A stretch of DNA of 64,000 bases, taken from contig OX439043.1 in NCBI GenBank assembly GCA_949317995.1, forward strand, positions 42,661,560 to 42,725,559, written 5' to 3'. Source of the DNA: Acholoe squamosa. Lineage: Eukaryota; Annelida; Polychaeta; Phyllodocida; Polynoidae. The stretch's first letter is position 1, and the number at the start of each line of letters is the position of its first letter. The notes beneath the pieces were generated by a model, which was not told where the DNA came from, searched no databases, and saw only the letters and a program-made list of their open reading frames with translations. Shown piece after piece: positions 36,103-46,256 of this stretch. Made by a program: the position numbers and the translations under genes.

Positions 36103-38100
36103 CAGTGATGTGTTCATAAATGCATCTGGTCGCCTTCTCAAATTTTTGACCTGGCCGGAAGTGGACTGACGTCATACCACCCCATAAACATTTCATTCCT
36201 TGAGAGACCCATCCGGCCACATCCCCCGGATAACCCCACCCTTTCAGATGAGATCTCATCTGAAAAATAATCTTCCATGTAAGTTTCCATAAGTTTCAGA
36301 TGATCTCATCTGAATGTAATTCAAATTCAGATGAGATCTGGCATATATCCTTGATCGGGGGCAGAGCCCCCGAACCCCCGTTTGGCCAGAAAGAAACAGA
36401 GAGGTGAACCATAATTATTTGATGAGACACGGAAGGGGTGGAAAGAGCCACCTGGAGGATGAAGAAGGAACTAAAGGCGACATCTAGAGGAAGGAGTGGG
36501 AAACAGAGGGCCAGGTCAAATCTGCAAGAAGTGACCCTTTTGCTTCATAAATAGAGAAAGGGAAAGTGGGGGAGGGGCGGGCTAGCACACATACATCTAG
36601 TTATGTACAGGTGAAATGAGTCATGAACCCTTTTAAAAATTGCTCAAGCATCAATGCTTCATGGCCATGGGACATAATGATGTATGAGTGTCCTGGGGAT
36701 CTTACCAGCAAGGACTGCATGCATGCATTCATATTGACCATAAAGGACAGCCTTTTTCTAACCAATATGTTCTACATGATGTCGGCATTAAGACGTGACA
36801 GATAGACTCACAAGAGCTGCATTCATATCATGATGATCGATGGACGAGAGGCAGTAATTCATAGCGAAACCTTAAGGGTTAACATGTTGTGTCGGACACA
36901 GGGTACTGTTAATGTCCCACTTTAGGTATAATTGGAAGATGATGTTGAAATAGCTAATTTGATAATGTTTTTGAAATAGCTCTCAACAAGGTAGTATTCA
37001 TGTATATGAAGTCTTTCAAAACATTTATATCTTGCCATTACAATTTATATATAGAAAGACTGCACTTTCAAAATTGGAAACACAGCAGAGTGAGCAATTA
37101 ATCCAGTTTTCCATTGCTAGAGGTTTTCAATTCTCAGAATACAGCATAAACAACACTGAAAATATAAGTATTAGATAGGTACTCTGTAGTGATCACCTTT
37201 GGTCATCTTGTTGATGATGTCATAGGAAAGTACCCTGTGATCTTTAGGGTGATCACTACAGAGTACCTATCTGACTTGATCAGAGAGGAGTTTGTGAATG
37301 ATTACAAATGTTACAAAATCTGTCTGCCCTTACTCTACAAATATATGAAAACAAGTGTGAAAACCTTTCCTCATTCTATGCTTTTAATACACTTTTCTTT
37401 TTCATTAGAAAATCTTAGTTAGGGCATGGATACTTATATGACTGGCAGTTACCCTTATAACTTCTGCACTGTGGCCACCCATGTGGAATATAATCTGGTT
37501 CAATATGTATTCGTGGAAGGCAGTGTTATATTAAGCTATGAATTTGGATGTTGTTTCATAGTGTGTTAATTTAGATTAAAGACAAATATGGAGAATATTG
37601 TGGCCACTATAAGTTATGAGTGTAAGTCAACTATACTGTCAGGTAAATATGATAGAACTGGGGTTTCTGTGGTGCTAAAACAATACTTAATTATCAACGA
37701 AATAGCATCATGTTAAACACGTACCGTACCCTGAATGTCAATTCAGGTGTGTGATAAGACCTAGTTCCACCATGCCACACCAACGTCCTTCCACAGTACC
37801 TTACCCATCCTGTTTGCATGAGGATACATTTTCAGGGAATATACTCCTACACGTGTGGTAGATATCAATTGTCAGAGAGTCAAGCCCCAGACTGCAGCTT
37901 TCTCTTTTGGACTCATCTGAGCTAAGGTCTACATCTCGGCTCTGACACATCACACTGGCCCCCATACTAGGCTGTGCTCGGTGATGCAATTTACATGGAT
38001 CTTCATTTACTTACATTGCAAGGATAATGTGATCATAGATTCGTGGTGACATCCCTCTTCCTTCCCCCCCCCTATACAGAACAGCAAAAATAGACAATAA
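36103..38100. other. no recognisable gene; palindromic words and one hairpin
   Basis: At 36243-36350 the palindromic word CAGATGAGATCTCATCTG occurs once and related half words twice. A hairpin lies at 37171-37274. The 77-codon frame at 37189 is inside that hairpin's reach and is not supported. Confidence 0.4.
37171..37274. mobile_element. hairpin element with 26-bp arms
   Basis: TTAGATAGGTACTCTGTAGTGATCACC (first arm) is inverted as GGTGATCACTACAGAGTACC at the right, with one mismatch over about 26 bp and a 50-bp spacer. Confidence 0.8.
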
Positions 38101-38102
38101 TT

Positions 38103-38105
<3 letters not shown>

Positions 38106-38172
<67 letters not shown>
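38106..38172. repeat. (TA)n microsatellite
   Basis: About 33 uninterrupted TA units, 60 bp left of element J. Isoleucine/tyrosine-rich open frames here are artefacts. Confidence 0.97.
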
Positions 38173-38175
<3 letters not shown>

Positions 38176-38819
38176 ATGACAAAGTAATGTAGTCAAGGGT
38201 CCAGAGTGTAGGAGCGATAGAGGGACCATGAGCACTGGGGGGATAGCAATGTCACTTCACGGATCTCGATTCGGTTGAGCGACTTTTGGGCCTCCTATAC
38301 TTAAGCATTGCAACTGATGTACCGTAAAGCATTACTGCGATGTACCGTAAAGCGAAAGGCTATTTTTACTGATGATCTCCGTGAAGCAGTCATATTATCC
38401 AAGGTTTTACCTGCACATTTCAGGTCATAAGATTGTCATATAATAATATGCTTAGAGCACTAAATGCATGCGTTGTCTATTGATATACCATAAAGCGTAT
38501 TTTCACAATGTGCCAACTTTATTGCTTTCAGGTGATCTCCGATCAACTAGAGCTCTATAAACATACTTTCTATTTGTTGAATATGCATCACTGAATAAAA
38601 TCATATACAATGTGTTATGGACTGTTGTAAAAATCCAACTGACTTTTACATGATTTTTTATTACCCTTGTGCTTTGTTGAACATTATTCCATGATTTCTG
38701 GGATTCTGAGTGCTTTTTCTGGATATTCCCATGCACATACCTGTCGATATTGCACACCATGAAGGCTGTAGCATCACTTTTGTAAGGCGTGTGGTTATCC
38801 AAGGATAACAGGCACCCGG

Positions 38820-39100
38820 TGCCATTATCCATGGATAACCTGCCACACCTTACATGTCCCTACATGTAATATGTTACATGTTAAAACCCACGAAATTTCA
38901 TGGCCAAGGCAGGGCTCGAACCTGCAGTCTCAGATCCGTAGTCCAACTCCCTATGCATTGCGCCACAGGGACTGACTGGTAGTGGCTGGCTAGAACCAGG
39001 TCTGGATATGATACAAAGACCGGGGAGGTCACTCACATATAACTACTATACATTCAAAGTGTGAAAATCCCCAGCATTCTGGGTTGTGACCCCCCCCTAG
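38820..39100 (-). mobile_element. SINE S1 copy 3 with 5' extension
   Basis: On the minus strand TCAGTCCCTGTGGCGCAATG starts at 38974 and the B box GGTTCGAGCCC follows. The tail has TTTTAACATGTAACATATTA and TATCCATGGATAA. The upstream 125 bp matches the extension of the 24.5-kb copy, ending in a G-run and GTCACAACCCAGA. Inserted into element J. Confidence 0.85.
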
Positions 39101-39199
39101 CAAGCCTAGCCGGGCGCCAAGGTGTGTGTACCGATCGTGCATACATAACCACGGGACGCGTTCAAAGCAATCCAGGCCAAGACGAGCACTGAGGGGTGA

Positions 39200-39285
39200 G
39201 ACGCGGTGGTCTAGTGGTTAGCGCATTGCGCACAGCCATTAGAGAGGTAGGCGGGTCGAGTCCCGGTCTGGGCACATCTTTTTTT
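39200..39285 (+). mobile_element. second tRNA-like SINE head inside element J
   Basis: GGTGGTCTAGTGGTTAGCGC resembles the A-box side of Glu/Asp/Gly-type tRNAs, and GGGTCGAGTCCCGG is a B box lacking one T. A T-run follows at 39281. The acceptor arms do not pair well, so a SINE or tRNA pseudogene is likelier than a working tRNA gene. Confidence 0.6.
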
Positions 39286-40176
39286 CGCTGTGTGCGCTGT
39301 AGCTGTCCGCTGCCATCCCTGTCCAATCACATGCCTCTAAATTCGGTATCGGGGCACCGAGAGATGGGGGTTTAACCAGAAATATAATTTCTCCTTGTTA
39401 CATTCGAATTATTTATCACTGTAGGCCTACATAATTATATAGATATGGTGTAAATAGCCATTTGTAAGTCTTATCTTTTCTGTCCCCTCTATGTGTGTGG
39501 TGCAAACCTGTGGAATCATGTAATATAAGCAATATGAATATATGACTTTGACTGTCAAAATGGCATTAAGGATCTATTAATCCCTCACTCACCATTTGTA
39601 AAATATATCTCTACCGACTTTTTCTGTTATAGGCATGGCAGCATATATAGATGCTAATCCTGTACATATTCAGATGAGAATGTCACAGATTTTTTACACC
39701 ACTTCATTGAGAGTCACAATCAATATGGAAGAAATAACTTCAATAATAGCATATATCAGTAGCTGTGGTTCCCATCACCAGAATTCCTTCTTATAGTAGA
39801 GAGATGATATATTAGGTGAAACTGTGAGTGGGGCCTATATATGCATGTTCATGCATGCCCTTTACTGAGATCACTTCTTCGAGTAGGGTATTTTCATTTT
39901 CATCAATGCATGAATATTACAACAGAAGTAGTTGCCACAGTTTATACATGTTGTCTCAAACCACAACATTTTCAATTTGAAAAGGTAGAAAAGGGTTTGT
40001 AGCAAGTTTATCACTCATGTTACGGAGATCTTTTAAATGCTTTACGGAGATCCTAGCCAATTCTGGCAAATTGCTTTACAGTACATCAGTTGCAATGCTA
40101 AAGTATAGGAGGTCCAAAGTCACTCAACCTAATCAAGATCCGTAAAATGCTTTACGGACATCGCTTTCCCACAGTG

Positions 40177-40768
40177 ATGAGGGCCTATCCCGGCCTATAC
40201 TGAGGTTTCGGGATCCTTAGTAGGGGGCGCCATTGCTTGATCTGGTACCTGGAGATAGGCAATGGTAACAGCCACCCTGATGGGTACCAGTTGTTATGTA
40301 AAGCATCCTTAAGGTCTTAACTGACTGAAGGGAAATTCCAAAATTGTTACCAGCAAAAAGAGACAATAACAGGCCCATACAAATTTTAGATATTGATGGA
40401 CAATTCTTACAAAAGTAAGATATTCCTTCTTTTATCATTACATATTTTGCAAATATAAGCATTACACTGGCACAAAACTTCCCTAATGAATGGTCTTAAT
40501 AACATTTGTACTACTTAGTCTTCTACTATAGATTGTATTAGTTCCTCTATTTTTAAATCCATCTTCAAAAGCTCTAAAACACTTGGCTCATATTTACACT
40601 TCTTCCTTATGTAGTTCACAAAAGACTCCAATTATTTGGAAGAAAATTAGAATGGAACATTTATTACCGAATCTGGGGTGGCTAACTTAAACTGATTATT
40701 AATCGGTAGCCCTTTCATTCCGATACTGGACTATGTTAAATGAAAAAAATTGAATTAGTATGTAATTG

Positions 40769-40783
<15 letters not shown>
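40177..40783. other. no recognisable gene
   Basis: AT-rich sequence between element J and a (TA)n tract. Confidence 0.35.

Positions 40784-40838
<55 letters not shown>
40784..40838. repeat. (TA)n microsatellite
   Basis: About 27 TA units preceded by GTATATATACATA. Confidence 0.97.
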
Positions 40839-40842
<4 letters not shown>

Positions 40843-40849
40843 ATGTTTA

Positions 40850-41994
40850 TATAATGTGTACTTTACCAACGACAATGTTCAATTATCAGCCAAGAAACAC
40901 TTTTCTATCGACCTGTGAGCTTCATCACATGCCATATGCAAATACATAGTAGAAATCCTGAGCCGTGTAAGGGAGTTACCAGATGCTGTAGCCTCATGAA
41001 TAGCATATAGCCCTTTAGATCAAATCTTCACTGTGGTCATAAGTTCTATTCCCACCCGCAGTGACCTTTTATGGCACATATACCATGTATGTACAGCTGA
41101 GATGGAGGGTGCTGTCACATGTAGGAAATGTACTAGCTGTCAATACACATCAATCTGTGTCGATGTCAACTCAGTGTTTGTATTATCTAAGGAACTCACA
41201 TTGTCCAGTTTGGGCAGCATAAATCATGCCGAAAAGTGATAACCGTGGTATGATTTACAGCTATTTCCCTGGTGGTTTGAACTGTATGTTAAAGATCCTT
41301 GCTGATGCCCACAGAAATGGGCATCAGCGAGGCACCCCTGCTCCCTTCTCTCAAGAAAGATTTGCTTCCTACTCCTCTTGAAAATAAAACAGCACCAACA
41401 GCAAGGTTGACAATATTGATGTAGATGAAGTCACACTGGGATTCGTATATGCATGTTGGAAAGTACTCCCTGATTCAAAGAAAAAGACATCAGCATCATA
41501 TCCAACTGCCCCTTCTATGAGGGGTGGACGAGGTTACTGTCCCTTCTGCTTCTGCACAATCCCAAGATGAGGCAATGTGTCTTAATAGTAACCATTTTAG
41601 GCACACTGCATTATTTGTAAGGTACAGAGGGTATAGATATAGCAGGGTATACGGCGGTTGACCTATGGTTACTTTGAAGTACATTTAAAACATTGTCCTC
41701 CTTGTAAGGTTCTGTGTAACACATGGGAGCTCATTATGAGACAACAACATGTTTTGTTGTTGTTGTTTTTATCCTGTCCATGTGGAGTTGTGAAGTATTG
41801 TATTATGAAAATTGTGTGTAGGGAGAGTAATCCAATGTAACGTATGATAGCATTCCTGTAGGGCTGGTGAGGTTAGTCGTTCTGAATCTAAAATAATATA
41901 CACTACCACCTGTACTGTGGGGTACAAAGGGTCTGAGCATAACCTATAGCTACATAACAGACAATAACTTAAAAACAATAGGTGTGTTTCAGTT
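40850..41994. other. no recognisable gene; one perfect small stem-loop
   Basis: GCTGATGCCCA (41301) and TGGGCATCAGC (41318-41328) form an 11-bp stem with a 6-base loop. The frames at 41033 and 41769 have no domain features. Confidence 0.4.
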
Positions 41995-42122
41995 CTGGAG
42001 GTTAATTCAAAAGGTCCTGGGATTTCTACCCCTGTGATCTTAGTGTAGGGACATATCATAAGACCTAGCCAGTCTACCCTATCTAATGCAGTGGTTGCAG
42101 GCCAGTCAGGCACAGCAAGTCA
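41995..42122 (-). mobile_element. family G terminal fragment, inverted
   Basis: CTGGAGGTTAATTCAAAAGG to about 42115 is the inverse of the right end of copy G2 (63050-63170), including GCAGTGGTTGCAGGCC and CATATCATAAGACCT. It directly abuts the left end of G1. Confidence 0.75.
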
Positions 42123-42955
42123 TGGAGGTTAATTCAAAAGATCCTGGGATCGCAACCTCAGCGATCTTAGGAATTATTCTGCCTTATCCTATTAAGCAAT
42201 CTTAAGATTAGACTGCGTTCACTTTTCCTAGCCAGCACTAAGATCACATCGATCTTAGCCTCAGCCCTCCTACACTATTCCAAGAAGTACTGACTGGGCA
42301 CAGGGGTAAGAGTCCCAAAAAAAAATTGAATAGCTGTGGAGTCACTCTTCTTCACAACAGTGTTTATACCATCGTTCCCTGTCCCTATATGGGCTAACAA
42401 AAGAGCACAGGGTGCAGTTGACCCCGACAGTATTCAAGAGTTGTTCCGATGAATGTGTGATTTATGCTTGCCTATTAGAAGCGTTGTGCAATCTTAGTGA
42501 AATAATTGCATAGTGGTTTCACCTGAGTACAAGAACACTCCTGCTCCCAAAAGTGAATGCCCCTGCTGTATACATATAGAGGGGAGGGAGGATGTTTGCT
42601 GAGAGTCCTTGAGGGCTCTTCAGGCTACTCAGGCATGAAGTGCACTTGAATACTGTACAAGGTCAACTGCACCCTATACTCTATAAGTGGCTCATATGGG
42701 GGGGGGCTTGTGTAATCACCCTTGTGAGAAGGAGTGTTTCCACTGCTATTCTTTCAGTATGGGCTTCTTGCGCCTGTGCACAGTGTGTTCTACTTTGAAT
42801 GGTGTAAGAGGGATGAGGCTATGATCACTGTGATCTTAGTGCTGGCTGTGAAAAGGCAAGACAGTCTAATCTTAAGATCGCTTAATTGGATAAGGCAGAA
42901 TAATTCCTAAGATCGCTGAGCCAGCGATCCCAGGACCTTTTGAATTAACCTCCTG
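42123..42955. mobile_element. TIR element family G, copy 1 (833 bp)
   Basis: The left end TGGAGGTTAATTCAAAAGAT and the right end CCTTTTGAATTAACCTCC are inverse. Next to them CCTGGGATCGC, CAGCGATCTTAGGAATTATT and GATCTTAAGATCGC-like words are mirrored. The core (GGGCACAGGGGTAAGAGTCC, TAGCTGTGGAGTCACTCTTC) is shared with copy 2. Non-coding. Confidence 0.85.
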
Positions 42956-44250
42956 GAGTATACCCGGGACTGACGCAAAACACTTTTCATCTAATTAATA
43001 GCAAATTACGCTTTTAGGGATTCATGCTGTTCATTTGAATTTCTTTAGAAATATGTGAAGGTCTATAGAACTACAAGTCCTGAAGTCTATTTCAAAATGG
43101 CCTGACATCACCCCCCCCCACCCCACCTTGTGATGTTAGCGAAATCTATACCTATCACCACATGCTTAACATGTGGCTGCCCCCATCCAAATGGGTACTT
43201 TCAGGATTGTCATGCAGGAGTTTAATCCGGAGGCATTCTGAGTAAATTAGGCGGCTTATGATTCAAATATGTAGAGAATTTCGAGGCACAAGGAAGCTCA
43301 CGACTTTTCTAGTTATTGCGTGCAATACAGTTATGCATTTGGAGAACCTATTGGGTCCGAGAGGACATTGCATGGTTATAGCAATGGTTATTGTGGTTGA
43401 GGTAGTATTTACCATTTGCGCTATTCACTCTATATATTACCAAAGGTCACAATTTGATAGCAGTCATCCATAGATGATTTCGTGAGTTCTATGAATCACC
43501 CAAAGAAACCAAATCCGACCTTTATAATCTAATATAGACTACCTGTATTTTTGGACAATTAGAGACCTGCAGATCTCTAATTGTGAACATAAACACATTA
43601 CAAGGGTAATAAATGTAAAAAAAGGTTAATTTTTTTTTTGTTATTTCCTCGACCTATATCATCTATTGCTATTATATATGCACTGCTATACTTAACTAAG
43701 GAAATAGAACCAAACAGTAAATATAGTTTGTCACAATTGGCGCTCTTAACGCCCTTAATTTATTAAGGAAAACACACACAAAAAATGTGTGTGGTGGCTA
43801 CCTGGGGGACAGGTGACCTAGATGAGACTATGCAGGCCTGCCCTCTTTGTGAGTCCCAGGGTAGCACACACATATATAGTAGCAGAACCGCTACACATAT
43901 ATATCGTTATAATAACTTGTACCGAGATAATTATAACACCCATTTTCAGTATTAGCACATTCCTTTAAGGTGAGTTTGAGTTTTGAGCTTTTGAACTTTT
44001 TTACCACCAAGATCACAATAGTGGTAATTGCATATACCATGCAATCGACATCAAAATAAATGTCTGCCTTATGAACTGGAGGCCATTTCTCCCCAGCCTA
44101 CGACTGCACCCTCCCAGTAGTAATAAAATCCCCCATAAGAATAGCATCGGCATTTGTAGTTGTAGGGCTGTGATTGGTCTTAGTACCTTACACTGACAAA
44201 AAAAAAGCATCGGCCTGAGTTTCACCTAGTCTCTGGCGCTGCCTGAGTAT
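42956..44250. other. no recognisable gene
   Basis: Includes an 11-bp stem-loop (ACAATTAGAGA / TCTCTAATTGT, 43554-43583). The 71-codon frame at 43258 is unsupported. Confidence 0.35.
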
Positions 44251-44273
44251 CATGAGAGCCTCTGCTAGAGGCT
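44251..44273. repeat. perfect 10-bp stem, 3-base loop
   Basis: GAGAGCCTCT GCT AGAGGCTCTC. Too short to assign; near a tRNA-like module. Confidence 0.7.
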
Positions 44274-44474
44274 CTCCCCTGACATGCCATACTCATGCTG
44301 AGCCTGCTTCAATGCCACACATTGGGAAAAAGGATCAACAAGAGTATGGCACAAGGCTCAGGCATGGTGCCATACTCAGTCTGAATCTAACTGAATACTC
44401 CAGCAAAGCAGGGGGTCTAGCCCTTACACTGATGTCTGAGATTATATCATATCCTAGCACCAACCACACCATGT

Positions 44475-44545
44475 GCCTCATTAGCTCAGTTGATATGGCA
44501 CTGAAAGTTGCATCTGAAGGTGGCAAGTTTAAGCCCCATTGAGAA
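44475..44545 (+). mobile_element. tRNA-like module 1 of the 44-46 kb cluster
   Basis: TTAGCTCAGTTGATATGG resembles the D-arm/A box and AGTTTAAGCCCC a worn B box, at tRNA-like spacing. Acceptor pairing is poor. Likely a SINE head or tRNA pseudogene. Confidence 0.5.
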
Positions 44546-44879
44546 ATTTTGTAAAGATAACTTATTTCGGTAAGTCAATCGTATTGCTACAATGTGAGCA
44601 TGAATATGCATTCATAATGGGTTTGTGAGAAAATTGTTCCCTATTAAGCCCATCCCTCTCACCCATTCTTGCACATACTCAATATCCTTTCTATTACCCT
44701 CTAGTCCTTGTAACCATGATATCTAAGAATTATAATCTTATCTAAATAGGAATATAATAGGAATTAATCACTAAAACATTTAGAGTATGATCATATCTTT
44801 GCAGTAAATGCAAAAGTGACATATGGTCCCAGGCATATTTCTAATGTTTTGGGGCTTGGAAAAAAGTAGAATACCAGCT

Positions 44880-45630
44880 TTATTGTTGTTGTTGTTGAAT
44901 AATTTTATTTGGCAAAGACATTCATATAAATATGCTTTTCATAGTCACCAAAGAGATTGCTATCGGTACTCAAAAAACAATATCACCGGACTTGATAGCG
45001 GCAAAAAGAACATACATGAGCTATAGTTGTTCATGTTATTTGACGTTAAACAATTCAAATGATTGTCACACAACTGGGTCCATGAATGGAGGATAACTAA
45101 TAATTACATCCGGTTAAGCTCATATCAAATATTACAATATAGGCACGCAGTAATTGGGGCTGAGAGATCTTCAATCATGAATCAGTGACAGGAAAGCCTT
45201 CCTATTGTCAGTTCTTTGAGTAACATGGTCTAATTCATCCCAATATTTTACCCCTCTGTACAGGGGACTTTTTTTCATATAAGACCCCACTAGCTCGCTG
45301 GGTCTTTATTTTCACATGGTTATTGCCTCTCAGATTGCGTACCGGTACGATCACATAGTCTTCATTTTTCGAAATATCATACATTTGAATAAGCAGACTC
45401 TTCCTCCTTCGGGTCTGGAGGCAAACAACACCAGATATAGAATGCAATTCTTCACGTGAAATATCATATGGATTCAGTATCCGCCAGGAAACTCGTAGAC
45501 AGGCATTTTGCAGAGTCTCAAGTGATTTGACTAATGTCTTAGTGCTACCATCTATGATGAGATCACCATAGTCCAATATTTCAACACACAGAGGAAGCAG
45601 ATCATATGAGATTTCAAGTGGAGATCTTTA
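44880..45630 (-). pseudogene. 3' end of a second LINE family (ORF2 C-terminus and 3' UTR)
   Basis: The minus-strand frame reads SPLEISYDLLPLCVEILDYG, ETLQNACLRVSWR, QTRRRKSLLIQMYDI, then (after a one-base shift near 45245) VKYWDELDHV and NRKAFLSLIHD, the layout of the region after the reverse transcriptase in CR1/Jockey-like ORF2 proteins. A 3' UTR of about 270 bp ends with AATAAAATTATT and a (CAA)n tail at 44880-44898, so the true 3' terminus is kept and the 5' part is lost, as in typical 5'-truncated LINE insertions. It resembles neither the 24-kb nor the 50-kb element closely. Confidence 0.85.
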
Positions 45631-45636
45631 AGCACA

Positions 45637-45710
45637 GTCAAGATGGTGTAGTGGTAACACCTTCATATGAGAAGATCCTGAGTTTGATTCCAGCCCAGGG
45701 ATGCCCTTCA
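45637..45710 (+). mobile_element. tRNA-like module 2
   Basis: GATGGTGTAGTGGTAACACC (A-box side) and GAGTTTGATTCC (B box) at tRNA-like spacing. It starts within about 10 bp of the truncated LINE's 5' end. Confidence 0.55.
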
Positions 45711-45895
45711 AAGGTGCAAGTTTTCAACCAGAATTTTTTTGTTATGCAAAGAATTTATTTTCTTGCTATTTTCTGACTTGGCAGATGTTGAAGATTCTGT
45801 CAGTTTTCAAGCAAGCATCTATTTCAATTAGTTACGAAGTTAGGTCTTAGAGAAATACACTGCTATAGATGAGATGTTTCCTATTAAACTGAAAA

Positions 45896-45978
45896 AATGA
45901 AACCGAGACTTGAACCTGAGACCCCTCACATGCAAAGCGAGAATCCTACCGCTGTGCAACCACTACAACCGTTGAGCC
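45896..45978 (-). mobile_element. tRNA-like module 3
   Basis: On the minus strand GTGGTTGCACAGCGGTAGGA and the B box GGTTCAAGTCTC. The internal sequence resembles a tRNA with a long insertion; not predicted functional. Confidence 0.55.
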
Positions 45979-46183
45979 AGGTTGCAATAGGCATATAAGT
46001 AGGACTGTGCCCTACTTACTGAGGACATTGTGGATATTTGTCCTTACTATGGCCATTTTTCCTTACTATGGTCACTCCAGTCTGTGTTTCCTATTAGTCT
46101 ACTGGGCCTCATATGACCAATGACATCTCACTGTAGTAGGTCTATGGTTGTAATATCATATTGATAGTGCCACTTTCAACACC

Positions 46184-46256
46184 TGCCCTGCTAGCACAGG
46201 TAAGGGCACAAAGGAGTCACAATAAGGAGGTACCTGGTTCAAATCCCACCAAGCAG
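46184..46256 (+). mobile_element. tRNA-like module 4
   Basis: CTAGCACAGGTAAGGGCAC and the B box GGTTCAAATCCC with a GCAG end. Degenerate acceptor stem. Confidence 0.55.

Larger units (their letters stand above)
38233..40176. mobile_element. TIR DNA transposon, element J (1.94 kb) with nested SINEs
   Basis: The left arm CACTGGGGGGATAGCAATGTC continues through TCGATTCGGTTGAGCGACTT and CCTCCTATACTTAAGCATTG. The right arm is the inverse over roughly 110 bp (CATCGCTTTCCCACAGTG at the end). ATGAG flanks both sides as a direct repeat. Subterminal ACCGTAAAGC / GCTTTACGGAGATC words recur. CACTG termini resemble element D. Two tRNA-derived insertions (38820-39100 and 39200-39285) lie inside, so they are younger than J. 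No transposase frame. Confidence 0.85.

Noticed and set aside
38011-38235. Ile/Tyr-rich open frame, with a similar one at 40740-40949
   Set aside because: Translations of (TA)n microsatellites.
39200-39285. Functional tRNA gene
   Set aside because: The B box lacks a base and the acceptor arms do not pair; it is nested in a transposon.
44252-44542. 96-codon plus frame
   Set aside because: It crosses a hairpin and a tRNA-like module; no protein features.
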